A stretch of 64,000 nucleotides of DNA from DATJKD01 sp963834855. GTDB lineage: Bacteria; Pseudomonadota; Gammaproteobacteria; Steroidobacterales; Steroidobacteraceae. The stretch spans positions 62,001-126,000 of the forward strand of contig CAWIDH010000017.1 in the NCBI GenBank assembly GCA_963834855.1, read 5' to 3'. Both the position numbers and the translations under genes were made by a program. Positions within the stretch are counted from its first letter, which is position 1. Each line of letters opens with the position of its first letter. The notes under the pieces were generated by a model. The model ran no database searches. It saw nothing but the letters and a program-made list of their open reading frames with translations, and was not told the DNA's origin. Below, piece by piece: positions 55,548 to 64,000 of the stretch.

Positions 55548-58500
55548 ATGAAGATTTCCGAGCGTTCCGCGCAGAATCCCGCGGCCGTCGCTGCTGCCGC
55601 AGCTATCGTGCTCCTGTTCGGCGTGCTGGCGCTGATGCGTCTGCCCATCCAGCTGCTACCCGACACGCGCCAGCCCGCGCTCTTCGTGAACGCCGAATGG
55701 CGAGAGGCCGCCCCGGCGGAGCTCGAGGAGGCAATCATCGAGCCCATCGAGGAAGCCATGCGCGGATTGCCCGGCATGGTCGAAATGCGCTCCGAATCGA
55801 ACCGCGGCCAGGGTGGTGTGCGGCTGGTATTCGAGGTCGGCACCGACATGACCCGCGTCATGCTGGACGTCGTCTCGCGCCTGAACACGCTGCCGCCGCT
55901 GCCACCCGATGCCGAGGAGCCGCAGGTGTTCGGTGGCGACAACTGGCAGTCCGAGAACGCCGGCTCGCTGCTGGTCAAGCCGCTGCCCGGACACACCGTG
56001 CCCGACATCGGTGCGGAATACCAGAAGCTCATGGAAGAGGTCGTCGAGCCGCGGCTGGCGCGTATCGCGGGCGTCTCGCGCGTCAACCTGGAAGGTGGCC
56101 GGCCGCGCGAAGTCCAGGTGACCTTCGATCCGCACCGTCTGGCGGCGCTGGGTCTTACCCCGCAGCGGCTGGCGCAGACGGTGATAGCCGCACGGGACGT
56201 CTCCGCCGGCTTCGCCAACGTCGGCCGGCGCCAGTTCACCGTACGCGTGACCGGGCGTGAGCCGGTGGTCGACCTGGGCGACCTCGTCGTCGGCTGGAGC
56301 GAGGATCGGCCGCTGTACCTGCGCGACGTCGCCGACGTGCGCACCGAGCACGTCGAGGCGCGGGGCTTTTCCTTCCGCAGCGGGGTGCCGGCGTATTACA
56401 TCACCGTGCAGCGCACGTCCGAATCCAACACCGTCGAGGTGATCGACGGCGTCAAGGTGGCGATCGAGGAGCTCAACGCCGGACCGCTCGCGAAGGAAAA
56501 CCTTTCGATCGAGTTGTCCTGGGATGCCAGCGTGTACGTGCGCCGCGCGATCGGTTTCGTCCAGGAGAGCCTCGGGATCGGCATCCTGCTCGCCGTCGGT
56601 GGGTTGTGGTACTTCCTGCGCGGCCCGCGCGCGCTGCTGGTGATCGGGCTGTCGATCCCGCTGTCCCTGTTCTTTGCGGTGATCACGCTGCACATGCTGG
56701 GCCGCACGCTCAACGTCGTGTCGCTCGCCGGCCTGGCATTCTCGACGGGCATCGTCATCGATGCGGCGCTGATCGCGCAGGGCAACGTGCTCAGGTACGT
56801 GCAGCTCGGGCATCCACCCATGAAGGCGACGCTCGAGGGCACCTCCGAGGTCATGCCCGCGCTGCTCGCCTCGATGCTGACCAGCATCGCGATCTTCCTG
56901 CCGATCCTGTTCATGGAAGGCCTCGAGGGTCAGCTCTTCAAGGACCTGGCGATCACGATGTCGGTGTCGCACGCGGCATCGCTCCTGGTCGCGATGACGC
57001 TCATCCCGGCCGCGAATCGCTGGGCGCTTGCTCGCGGCATTCCCGCCGACCAGCACCAGCACTGGTGGAGCGCGATGACCGCGTTCGCGATGCGGCTCAC
57101 CGACTCACCACGGGCGCGCTGGGCCTGGATCGGCGGGCTGACGGCTGCGAGCGCGGCGATCGTCGTGTTGCTTGCGCCGCGGGTCGACTACCTGCCGGTC
57201 GCGCAGACCGACCTGATCTGGAACAACTTCCGGCTGCCGCCCGGCGGCAACCTCGAGACGGCGCGCACCGAGCTCGCACCGGTCGTCATCGAGCGGCTGC
57301 GGCCGTACCTGGAAGGCACCAGGGAACCCGCGATCAAGTACTACAACTTCTCGGCGTTCGAAGGGTTCGGCGGCACCGCCGTCGTGTACCCGAAGGACCC
57401 GCGCGACATCAAGGACATGGTGACGCTGCTGCGCGACGAGCTCATGGCCGGGTTGCCCGACACGCCCGTCTATTCGCAGCGAGGCTCGCTCCTCAACGTC
57501 GACGGTGGCAATGACCGCGAAATCCGGCTCGACTTCCAGGGCGCGGACCTGACGGCGCTCATGGATGCCGCACGCGTCGCCGTCGACGAGATTCCGAAAT
57601 CCATCCACGAGACCTACCCGCAGCCTTTCCCTTCGCTCGAGCTCAACCAGCCCGAGCTGCAGCTCGTCCCGGATGAATGGCGCATCGCCCGGTCCGGGCT
57701 CACGCGCACCGAGGTCGCCTCGAGCGTGCGCGCTTTCACGGGCGGGCTGTGGGCCGGCGAGTACTTCGACGGCAACGAGCGGATGGACATCATCGTCAAG
57801 GCGCGCGAATGGCGCTCGCCCGAGGAGCTGGCCGAGCTGCCACTCGTGACGCCGACCTCGGGCGTGCAGACGGTCGGCGAACTGGTCGAGCTGCGGCAGA
57901 CCGTAGGTCCGTCGCAGCTGGTGCGGATCAACGGCCGCCGCACCGTGAGCGTGAACTTCACGCCGCCCGACGACATGACACTCGACGAGGCCCTCGGCAT
58001 CGTTCGTGACGACGTGGAGCCGAAGGTGCGCGCATCGATGCAACCGGGCACGCAGCTCACCTACGCGGGTTCCGCGAACGACCTGCACGAGGCGCTGCGC
58101 GCAATGGCGCAGAACTTCCTGCTCGCGCTGGTGATCCTGTTCGCGCTGATGGCGGCGCTGTTCCGCTCCGTGCGCGACAGCGTGCTGGTGATGCTCGTCA
58201 TGCCCGCGTCAATCGCCGGTGGCATACTCGCCCTGCGCCTCGTCGGGCTGTTCGGCTTCCAGGCGCTCGACCTGCTCACGATGATCGGGTTCATCATCCT
58301 GCTCGGATTGGTGGTCAACGCCGCGATCCTGCTGGTGGACCAGACCCGCGCGCGCGAGCGCAAGGGGCTCAACCGGCGCGAGGCGGTGCGCGAGGCGCTG
58401 GAAACCCGCGCCCGGCCCATCGTGCTGTCGACACTGACCGCGGTGCTCGGAATGCTCCCGCTGATCTTCATGCCCGGGTTGGGCGCGGAGATCTACCGGG

Positions 58501-58661
58501 GCCTCGCCGCCGTGGTCGCCGGCGGAATGGTGGTCGGCACGGCGTTCACCTGGGTGCTGATGCCCAGCCTGCTGCGGCTGGGCGAGGTGCCGGTGGGCGA
58601 GCAGGCCGCGGCGCCGGGCCTGGTTCCGGCGACCATTCCCAATGACGCAACCAACGGATGA
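55548..58661 (+). CDS. RND efflux permease (HAE-1-like branch)
   Basis: 1037 residues from ATG 55548 (MKISERSAQNPAAVA); a GTG two codons earlier is possible. Twelve helices and two large periplasmic loops in the AcrB order are visible: RLPIQLLPDTRQPALFV, the porter loops, STGIVIDAALIAQGN in helix 4 and GFIILLGLVVNAAILLVDQTRARERKG in helix 10/11. Compared with AcrB, only one of the two helix-4 aspartates remains and the helix-10 lysine is Asn; the second change is common in the 'VVNN' branch. It is coupled with an adaptor encoded after it, the reverse of the usual order. No outer-membrane factor is nearby. Substrate unknown. Confidence 0.92.
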   Translation: MKISERSAQNPAAVAAAAAIVLLFGVLALMRLPIQLLPDTRQPALFVNAEWREAAPAELEEAIIEPIEEAMRGLPGMVEMRSESNRGQGGVRLVFEVGTDMTRVMLDVVSRLNTLPPLPPDAEEPQVFGGDNWQSENAGSLLVKPLPGHTVPDIGAEYQKLMEEVVEPRLARIAGVSRVNLEGGRPREVQVTFDPHRLAALGLTPQRLAQTVIAARDVSAGFANVGRRQFTVRVTGREPVVDLGDLVVGWSEDRPLYLRDVADVRTEHVEARGFSFRSGVPAYYITVQRTSESNTVEVIDGVKVAIEELNAGPLAKENLSIELSWDASVYVRRAIGFVQESLGIGILLAVGGLWYFLRGPRALLVIGLSIPLSLFFAVITLHMLGRTLNVVSLAGLAFSTGIVIDAALIAQGNVLRYVQLGHPPMKATLEGTSEVMPALLASMLTSIAIFLPILFMEGLEGQLFKDLAITMSVSHAASLLVAMTLIPAANRWALARGIPADQHQHWWSAMTAFAMRLTDSPRARWAWIGGLTAASAAIVVLLAPRVDYLPVAQTDLIWNNFRLPPGGNLETARTELAPVVIERLRPYLEGTREPAIKYYNFSAFEGFGGTAVVYPKDPRDIKDMVTLLRDELMAGLPDTPVYSQRGSLLNVDGGNDREIRLDFQGADLTALMDAARVAVDEIPKSIHETYPQPFPSLELNQPELQLVPDEWRIARSGLTRTEVASSVRAFTGGLWAGEYFDGNERMDIIVKAREWRSPEELAELPLVTPTSGVQTVGELVELRQTVGPSQLVRINGRRTVSVNFTPPDDMTLDEALGIVRDDVEPKVRASMQPGTQLTYAGSANDLHEALRAMAQNFLLALVILFALMAALFRSVRDSVLVMLVMPASIAGGILALRLVGLFGFQALDLLTMIGFIILLGLVVNAAILLVDQTRARERKGLNRREAVREALETRARPIVLSTLTAVLGMLPLIFMPGLGAEIYRGLAAVVAGGMVVGTAFTWVLMPSLLRLGEVPVGEQAAAPGLVPATIPNDATNG

Positions 58662-58665
58662 CGAT

Positions 58666-59751
58666 ATGAGCGACCTCAACATCTCACGATCATCCAGGTT
58701 CGCCGCAGCGGCACTGGCCGCGCTCGTCGCTGCCGCCGCCCAGTCGCAGGAGCGTCCCGCGTCGGTGCAGGTTTCGCGCGCGCAGGTGCGACAACTGGCG
58801 CCCTCCGTGCACGCCACGGGCCTCGTGCAGTCGCGGGCCGCGGCCGACCTCGCCGCGGCCGTCTCCGGTCGGCTGCAGTTCGTCGCGGAGCCCGGCACGG
58901 CGGTCTCCGCCGGCGACATCGTGGCGCGGATGGACGTGCGCGAGCTCTCGCTCGCGCGCGCCGAGCAGGCGGCACGGGTCAAGCGCGCGAGCGTAAACCT
59001 CACCAGCCTCGACCGCGAGCTCGTGCGGTTGCGCGACTCCGGAACCGCCGTGTCGCGCGTCGCGGTCGACCAGGCGCAGGCGAACCGCGACCTCGCGGCG
59101 GCAGATCTCGAGGTGGCCCGCGCGCTGCTCGCACAGACCGACGATCAGCTCGCGCGCTCGCGCATCACGGCGCCGTTCGACGGCGTCGTGGCGGACCGGA
59201 TGCGACGCGCCGGCGAGGAGCTGGCACGGGGCGATGTCGTGGCGCGGCTCGTCAATCCCGACGAGCTCGAGATCCGGCTCTTCGTCCCGCTGCGCCACGT
59301 GCGCGCGATCCAGCCCGGCCACGCGGTGAACGTGACTGCCGACCGGCGCCGCTTCACTGCGGCCGTCAGCACGATCGTTCCGGCCGGCGACGCGCGCTCG
59401 CAGTCCTTCGAGGTGCTGGTGAAGGCGCCTCCGGTGGACGGCCTGCTGGCGCCCGGCAACACGGTCGAGGTCGAGCTGCCGCTCGGCGCGCCGCAACGCA
59501 AGCTGGCCGTGCACCGCGACGCCCTGATCATCCGGGCCGACGGGCTTTACGTGTACCGCATCAATGCCGAGGATCGCGCCGAGCGCGTGTCCGTGAAGGC
59601 CGGCGTCGCGGACGGCGACTGGATCGCCGTCGACGGCAAGCTCAAGGCCGGCGACCAGGTCATCGTGCGGGGTGCGGAGCTGCTGCGCGGCAACGAACCC
59701 GTGCAGGTCGTCGGCGTCTTCGATCCCGAGCCACAGGTCGCCGTGAAATAA
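58666..59751 (+). CDS. RND efflux periplasmic adaptor (membrane fusion protein)
   Basis: 361 residues from ATG 58666; an ATG at 58642, overlapping the permease stop, is also possible. A signal sequence (FAAAALAALVAAAAQSQ) is followed by the lipoyl-like half GRLQFVAEPGTAVSAGDIVARMDVREL, a coiled-coil hairpin (residues about 90-160, rich in Ala/Arg/Asp heptads), the second lipoyl half SRITAPFDGVVADRMRRAGEEL and beta-barrel strands to the C-terminus. It links the permease to an outer-membrane channel. There is no lipobox, so it is probably anchored by an uncleaved helix or soluble. Confidence 0.9.
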   Translation: MSDLNISRSSRFAAAALAALVAAAAQSQERPASVQVSRAQVRQLAPSVHATGLVQSRAAADLAAAVSGRLQFVAEPGTAVSAGDIVARMDVRELSLARAEQAARVKRASVNLTSLDRELVRLRDSGTAVSRVAVDQAQANRDLAAADLEVARALLAQTDDQLARSRITAPFDGVVADRMRRAGEELARGDVVARLVNPDELEIRLFVPLRHVRAIQPGHAVNVTADRRRFTAAVSTIVPAGDARSQSFEVLVKAPPVDGLLAPGNTVEVELPLGAPQRKLAVHRDALIIRADGLYVYRINAEDRAERVSVKAGVADGDWIAVDGKLKAGDQVIVRGAELLRGNEPVQVVGVFDPEPQVAVK

Positions 59752-59806
59752 CAAAAGCCTGCTACGCTCCTTCCCGGCCGGGTCTCGGCAGGTTGGGGGA
59801 GCATCA

Positions 59807-60670
59807 TTGCACGACGCACAGGCGTGGGCGCATCACTGCGCGGGCTTCGTCGGCGCGGCCGGAACGCCGATTTTCACGCAGGCCTGGCTCCCATCGCAGC
59901 CGCCGGCGGCGGTCGTCGTGATCTCGCATGGACTGGCAGAGCACAGCGGACGTTACGCAGGACTCGCGGCGCGCCTTACGGGCGCAGGCTTCGCCGTGCA
60001 CGTGTCCGATCATCGCGGGCACGGTCGATCCGGGAATTCTCCCCGTGGCGGGCGCGCCAACCTGGGGCGCTGGCGTGACGCCGTGGCCGACCTCTGGACA
60101 CACGTCGCCGAATCGGCGGCGGCGCATGCCGGGCGGCCGGTGTTCCTGGTCGGTCACAGCATGGGTGGGGCGCTCGCGCTCGACCTGGCGCTCCGTCACC
60201 CGCAAGCGATTCGCGGGCTGGTGCTGTCGGGGCCGGCCATCGCGACCGACGAGGCCAGGCCCGGCATTCGGCTCCTGCTGGCGCGCGTGCTTGCGCGGCT
60301 CGCGCCGAACACGGGTGTCCTGCGCCTGCCCGCCGAGTACGTGAGCCGCGATCCGGCCGTGGTGCGTGCGTACGAGTGCGATCCGCTCGTGTACCGGGGT
60401 TCGGTTCCCGCGCGCACGGTGGTTGAGCTGCTGAACGCGATGCCGCGTCTCCAGGCAGACGCGAACAGACTTCGCGTGCCCGTGCTGGTCATGCATGGAG
60501 GCGACGATCGGCTGGTGCCGACTACGCCGAATCGCCTCGTTTATGACCGGATCGGGTCAGTAGACAGGACCGTCCGAATCTACGACGGACTGTTTCACGA
60601 GATTTTCAACGAGCCGGAGCGCGATCGGGTGATCGACGACCTGCTCGCGTGGATCTCGAAGCGCCTGTGA
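59807..60670 (+). CDS. Alpha/beta hydrolase, lysophospholipase/monoacylglycerol-lipase type
   Basis: 287 residues from a TTG at 59807 preceded by GGGGGAG. The nucleophile is Ser118 in GHSMGGALAL, Asp233/234 in HGGDDRLVP and His264 in DGLFHEIFNEPER, the classic catalytic triad of the PldB/MGL family. The opening HGLAEHSGRYAGLA is also characteristic. These cytoplasmic or membrane-bound enzymes cleave lysophospholipids or monoacylglycerols. It follows the efflux pair by 55 bases and converges with the GlsB gene. Other esterase substrates are possible. Confidence 0.9.
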   Translation: MHDAQAWAHHCAGFVGAAGTPIFTQAWLPSQPPAAVVVISHGLAEHSGRYAGLAARLTGAGFAVHVSDHRGHGRSGNSPRGGRANLGRWRDAVADLWTHVAESAAAHAGRPVFLVGHSMGGALALDLALRHPQAIRGLVLSGPAIATDEARPGIRLLLARVLARLAPNTGVLRLPAEYVSRDPAVVRAYECDPLVYRGSVPARTVVELLNAMPRLQADANRLRVPVLVMHGGDDRLVPTTPNRLVYDRIGSVDRTVRIYDGLFHEIFNEPERDRVIDDLLAWISKRL

Positions 60671-60750
60671 TGTCGTCGCGCGTCGGCGCCAGGCAAGAGC
60701 CGCAGGGCGCGGGTCCGAGCCCCCGCGCCTTGCAGGCCGACGCTGGGTAC

Positions 60751-61008
60751 TTACGAGGCCTTCTTGAAGAGTCCGAGCGCCCGCAACAGGAAGATCAGCA
60801 GTGCCGCGCCGACGATGCCGACCAGCAACCGCACGATCATGCCGCCTCCGGCGAGGCCCAGCTTGCCGGCCAGCCAGAAGCCGATCGCGGATCCGACGAC
60901 GCCGACCAGCACATTGGCAATCAGGCCCATCTGGGCATCCGCTTTCATGAGGATGCTTGCCAGCCAGCCGACGATGCCGCCGATCACAAGGCTCACTATC
61001 AGGTCCAT
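60751..61008 (-). CDS. GlsB/YeaQ/YmgE-family small membrane protein
   Basis: 85 residues from ATG 61008 (MDLIVSLVIGGIVGWLASILMK), which has GGGGAGA upstream. Three membrane helices with Gly-rich faces (GGIVGWLASILM, ANVLVGVVGSAIGFWLAG, IVRLLVGIVGAALLIFLLRAL) match the transglycosylase-associated/GlsB family of stress-induced membrane proteins. Function is largely unknown; expression is usually raised by acid or envelope stress. A longer upstream reading in the same frame (to 61134) is unlikely. The stretch 61009-61178 has no other gene. Confidence 0.86.
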   Translation of the reverse strand: MDLIVSLVIGGIVGWLASILMKADAQMGLIANVLVGVVGSAIGFWLAGKLGLAGGGMIVRLLVGIVGAALLIFLLRALGLFKKAS

Positions 61009-61178
61009 GCCGCTTCTCCCCTTGTTGTTTGCGCTTGCTGCCGCCCCTCGCATGCGCGGGCGAGGTGGCGCGCACGGTAACAGATCCGCCGGGGCAGGGG
61101 CCACCGAGGGAATCGGCGCCGGTGCGGTGGACACTGGTGCTGGTAAGGGGCAGCTCCCAGTCCTTTTAGAAGTGCCGG

Positions 61179-63257
61179 CTAGAAGCGCCAGGTCGCGGTG
61201 GCCCTCACCGTGCGGGGCTCGACCGGGTGAAAGTGGATGTCCTCCACCGGCGTTGGCTCGCCGGGGAGCCTGGATTCGTAAAAATACGTGATATCGCTGC
61301 CATCGTCGTCAAACAGGTTGAAAACTGCGAGCGAAACGTCCAGGGAATCATTGACCCGGAATCCGGCTTCCACGTTTACGAGCGTGGTCGAATCCGAGTA
61401 CACGCTCCCGTCCTCGATCAACGGGGCTTCGCCCAGGTAGCGGACCCGGGCGCCGCCGAACCAGCGGCCGGGTCCGACGAAGGTCAGACCCAGCGAGGCC
61501 ACCTTCTCCACGGCTCCCGGGATGAAGTCCCCGGCCGGGTCGTCGCCGACGAAGCGCGCACGCGACCACGCAAAGTCGGCATCGACGATGAGCCAGTCGA
61601 GCGGCGACCAGAACGCGCCGAGCTCCACCCCACTACGCCGGCTCGCGCGACTCGCTTCGGTCGTGCCACCGTCACCGACGAAGAGCAGCTCCGAATCGAG
61701 TTCCAGCGACCACAGGGACATGGCCAGCTGCAGGCCCGGCAACGGCGCCGAGCGCAGTCCGATCTCGGCGCCGGTAGCAGCCACCAGCGGGTCGACCCGT
61801 TGTGCGGGCGTGACGCCGTCCGTCGGATCGACGCGGATCGTGGTGCCGCGCGCGTCGTTGCTGTGAAAGCCCTGGCCGACGTTGACGAAGAACTCGGTCC
61901 GCGCCCAGGGCCCCAGCGTGACCGCGAGTTTCGGCGACACGATCGAATCGCTGGCATCGCCGCTGTTGGCCGCGAGGTCGCTGCGCACGCTGAAATCGAA
62001 GTAGTCGGCGCGCAGCCCGACTTCGCTGCGCAGCCACGGCGTCCAGCGCTGATCGTGTGCGACCCAGGCCGATAAACTCGTCTGCCGGACGTCGTCCTCG
62101 CGCACCGTGTCGCGCCGCACGCGCCCGGTCGTCAGGTGCAGGCCGACGGGGTCGATGTCGTCATGACGCACTTCGAGGCCACCGCGCAGCACTCCCGGCA
62201 GCGCGGTCAGCGAGGCGTCCCAGTCGTGCTGCGCGGCGGCGCCGTACACGCGCCGCGAATCGAACTGCTCGAACTGGTCGCCATTGTCGGCGTCGATCGC
62301 GTAGGTGAAGTTCGAGTACAGGTCCAGGCCGTAGTCGATCGCATAGGCGCCGGCGGACCAACCGCGCCCGTCGCCGCGCGACCATGCGTCGACGGACAGG
62401 CTGTAGCGATGGGAATCGCCGCCGTCGCTCGCATCGACGAAGCCGAACCTCGATATCCGGCCCGACTCGACGGCGCGTAGTGGAATCTGGTCCGTGCTGC
62501 GCCAGTCGCCGTCGTAGGCCATCAATGTCACGTCGTAGCCGCGCGTGGCGTCGCCGCGGGTGTATTTCGCGAGCCCGTTCAACTTGCGGTAGTCCTGCGA
62601 CAGCTCCCAGGGGCCGTCGGTCGTCGAGTAATCGAGGCCGAGCAGCAGCGATCCACCGCCGAGTGGCGTGCTGCCCGCGAGCAGGCCGCGGTAATAGGAG
62701 TCCTCGCCTATCGTCAGGCTGGCCAGCGGCTCGGACAGCGTGCTGCGATAGTCCAGGTCGACCGACCCGGCGGCGGAGAAGTTGCCCTGCTCGGCGTAAT
62801 AGGTGCCCTTGCGGTATCGCACCTCCTCGACGAGCTCCGGGATCAGGAAGTTGATGTCGGTGTAGCCCTGTCCGTGCGCGTGCGTCGGCATGTTGACCGG
62901 CACGCCATCGACCCGCGTCGCGAAATCGGTGCCGTGATCGAGGTTGAACCCGCGCAGGAAGAACTGGTTAGCCTTGCCGTCGCCGCTGTGCTGGGTGACG
63001 ATCAGGCCCGGCACGACTTCGAGCACCTCACCGGCCCGCAGCACCGGCCGCCCCTCGAGCTGCACGCCCGGCACGACGCCTTCGGTTGCCGAGCGGGAAC
63101 TGCCGATCAGGCCGATGCGCCGGGCCTCGACGACGATCTCCTCCAGCGATTCCGCCGTCGGGATACCCGCGGCCTGCGCGGTCGTCCGACCGACCAGGAT
63201 TCCGTGGACTGCCAGCGCGCACAGTGCTGCATTGCGGCAAGATCGTGTGATGGACAT
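61179..63257 (-). CDS. TonB-dependent outer-membrane receptor
   Basis: 692 residues from ATG 63257 with GGGAG upstream. A signal peptide (ALCALAVHGILVGRTTAQAA) is followed by LEEIVVEARRIGLIGSSRSATEGVVPGVQLE, the plug (GEVLEVVPGLIVTQHSG... FLRGFNLDHGTDFATRVDGVPVN) and a 22-strand barrel ending in the terminal Phe of VRATATWRF, a proper C-terminal signature. The plug motif RGFNLDHGTDFATRVDGVPVNMPTHAHGQGY is of the cobalamin/siderophore-like group. Substrate unknown; the adjacent Tat-exported FAD enzyme is divergent and may be related. No frame breaks. Confidence 0.92.
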   Translation of the reverse strand: MSITRSCRNAALCALAVHGILVGRTTAQAAGIPTAESLEEIVVEARRIGLIGSSRSATEGVVPGVQLEGRPVLRAGEVLEVVPGLIVTQHSGDGKANQFFLRGFNLDHGTDFATRVDGVPVNMPTHAHGQGYTDINFLIPELVEEVRYRKGTYYAEQGNFSAAGSVDLDYRSTLSEPLASLTIGEDSYYRGLLAGSTPLGGGSLLLGLDYSTTDGPWELSQDYRKLNGLAKYTRGDATRGYDVTLMAYDGDWRSTDQIPLRAVESGRISRFGFVDASDGGDSHRYSLSVDAWSRGDGRGWSAGAYAIDYGLDLYSNFTYAIDADNGDQFEQFDSRRVYGAAAQHDWDASLTALPGVLRGGLEVRHDDIDPVGLHLTTGRVRRDTVREDDVRQTSLSAWVAHDQRWTPWLRSEVGLRADYFDFSVRSDLAANSGDASDSIVSPKLAVTLGPWARTEFFVNVGQGFHSNDARGTTIRVDPTDGVTPAQRVDPLVAATGAEIGLRSAPLPGLQLAMSLWSLELDSELLFVGDGGTTEASRASRRSGVELGAFWSPLDWLIVDADFAWSRARFVGDDPAGDFIPGAVEKVASLGLTFVGPGRWFGGARVRYLGEAPLIEDGSVYSDSTTLVNVEAGFRVNDSLDVSLAVFNLFDDDGSDITYFYESRLPGEPTPVEDIHFHPVEPRTVRATATWRF

Positions 63258-63412
63258 CGTGTGCTCCCTCAGTGAGTCCGCGTGCGGCCGTCCGCGGCTG
63301 CCAGGTGTCCAGGCCCCAACCATACGTCGAAGATGCAAAACAGGATGCACACCCGCAGAGTTAGGGGAGGCGAACCCGAGCCTGACGGTGCATCGGGTCT
63401 CGGGGAGGGGTC

Positions 63413-64000
63413 TTGGCCGGCATCACGCGACGCGATTTTCTCGACGGCGTTGCCCTTACGATCGGCGCGGGGTTGACGCCCGGCGGTCTGGTCGCGGCCA
63501 GCTCGCCGCTGACGCTCAATCCGCCGGCGCGGACGGGACTCCGTGGCCAGCACGACGGGTCCTTCGAGGCGGCGCACACGATGCACTTCGAGGGCAGCCA
63601 GTACCGCGTCGGCGGGCTGCCTGTCGAGGAGGAGTACGACTGTATCGTGGTCGGTGCCGGCATCAGCGGGCTGGCCGCCGCGCACTACTATCGCGCGCGG
63701 TTCGGTCAGGACGCGCGTGTCCTCGTCCTCGACAATCACGACGACTTCGGCGGGCACGCGCGCCGGAACGAGTTCATGGCCGGCGATCGGTTGCTGATCG
63801 GCTACGGAGGTAGCGAGGCGCTGCAGTCACCCGAGAGCAACTTCTCGGCGACCGTGAACGCCCTGATGCGCGAGCTCGGCGTCGAGACAGCGCGGTTCCG
63901 CACATACTTCGACCAGAACCTGTATCCGGGCCTCGGGCTTTCGCGAGGCAGCTTCTTCGACCGCGAACGCTTCGGAACCGACAAGCTCGTGACCGGGGAC
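63413..64000 (+). CDS. Tat-exported FAD/NAD(P)-binding protein (spermidine-dehydrogenase-like), 5' part
   Basis: Open to the window end (196 residues seen). No ATG is available: the only initiation codon in the open frame is a TTG (63413) directly after GGGGAGGGG. The N-terminus LAGITRRDFLDGVALTIGAG is a twin-arginine signal, followed by a linker and the FAD motif CIVVGAGISGLAAAHYYRAR (residues about 78-97), then VLVLDNHDDFGGHARRNEF. The length of the linker and GGHARRNEF resemble the SpdH-like spermidine dehydrogenases and their relatives. It is divergent from the TonB receptor with about 155 bases between, in which I see no other gene. The polyamine link is inferred. Confidence 0.66.
   Translation, partial: MAGITRRDFLDGVALTIGAGLTPGGLVAASSPLTLNPPARTGLRGQHDGSFEAAHTMHFEGSQYRVGGLPVEEEYDCIVVGAGISGLAAAHYYRARFGQDARVLVLDNHDDFGGHARRNEFMAGDRLLIGYGGSEALQSPESNFSATVNALMRELGVETARFRTYFDQNLYPGLGLSRGSFFDRERFGTDKLVTGD

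Noticed and set aside
54539..58088. Several long minus-strand frames under the RND and sarcosine-oxidase-like genes
   Set aside because: Low-complexity Arg/Asp/His-rich shadows of GC-rich coding sequence; no recognisable domains.
60706..60729. Terminator between the hydrolase and GlsB genes
   Set aside because: An 8-base GC stem (GGCGCGGG/CCCGCGCC) is present, but neither strand has a T run, so a functional call is not supported.
1..64000. Prophage, integrative element or genomic island
   Set aside because: No integrase, tRNA target, transposase or phage structural gene was seen; the palindromes are small repeats only.

Overview
This is a GC-rich, gene-dense bacterial chromosome segment. 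Two TonB-dependent receptors, a pbpC/alpha-2-macroglobulin pair, an RND efflux pair and a GlsB-type membrane protein point to a Gram-negative host. Together with paired DUF1501/DUF1800 genes and many Tat or lipoprotein signals, they fit a high-GC gammaproteobacterium (Xanthomonadales/Nevskiales/Steroidobacteraceae-like). This placement is inferred from gene content only. I see no rRNA, tRNA, CRISPR array, integrase or full insertion sequence. No gap without a gene exceeds 300 bases.

Layout. 1-4.2 kb: end of a GNAT acetyltransferase, a pirin, two metallo-beta-lactamase-fold hydrolases and an arsR-arsI organoarsenical pair. 4.2-9.8 kb (minus): a four-gene catabolic operon of DAO-type FAD oxidase, Rieske oxygenase, phytoene-desaturase-like FAD enzyme and MFS carrier. 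9.8-11.8 kb: a BlaI/M56 (BlaR1-like) module with a truncated serine-hydrolase remnant and a perfect inverted-repeat operator. 11.9-16 kb: ornithine-cyclodeaminase-like gene, then a TonB receptor closed by a terminator. 16-20.2 kb: a PLP decarboxylase, then a glycosyltransferase/YkoP-like/deacetylase operon. 20.4-23 kb: folD and fhs (one-carbon metabolism). 23.2-34 kb: TolB/TPR protein, MFS_3 exporter, MauG-like di-haem protein, spermidine-synthase-like membrane protein, periplasmic Pcm and a TTC38-like protein. 34.1-40.7 kb: a SARP/AAA/TPR regulator overlapping homospermidine synthase, then a DUF938 methyltransferase and a GST. 40.8-49.3 kb (minus): START-like protein, PbpC and alpha-2-macroglobulin. 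49.6-55.4 kb: two small exported proteins, DUF1501/DUF1800, a membrane-anchored YheO-PAS protein and a broken sarcosine-oxidase-like gene. 55.5-64 kb: RND permease and adaptor, a lysophospholipase-like hydrolase, GlsB, a second TonB receptor, and the start of a Tat-exported FAD enzyme.

Two features stand out. First, a palindrome with core GGCTC-N-GAGCC recurs as pairs at 19.6, 33.9 and 45.2 kb, with a probable single copy at 24.87 kb. Where it lies in genes it is always in the phase that encodes Gly-Ser-Glu-Pro, so it behaves like a protein-coding palindromic element. Second, about twelve single-base frame breaks interrupt genes whose reading continues coherently on both sides. Either the assembly carries many indel errors or decay is recent, so those genes are annotated over their full restored span.

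Functionally the window mixes small-molecule catabolism (probable N-demethylation feeding one-carbon folate enzymes), polyamine chemistry (homospermidine synthase, an aminopropyltransferase-like membrane protein and a probable spermidine-dehydrogenase-like enzyme), envelope maintenance (PbpC/A2M, Pcm, deacetylase) and stress or antibiotic sensing (ArsR, BlaI/M56, RND).
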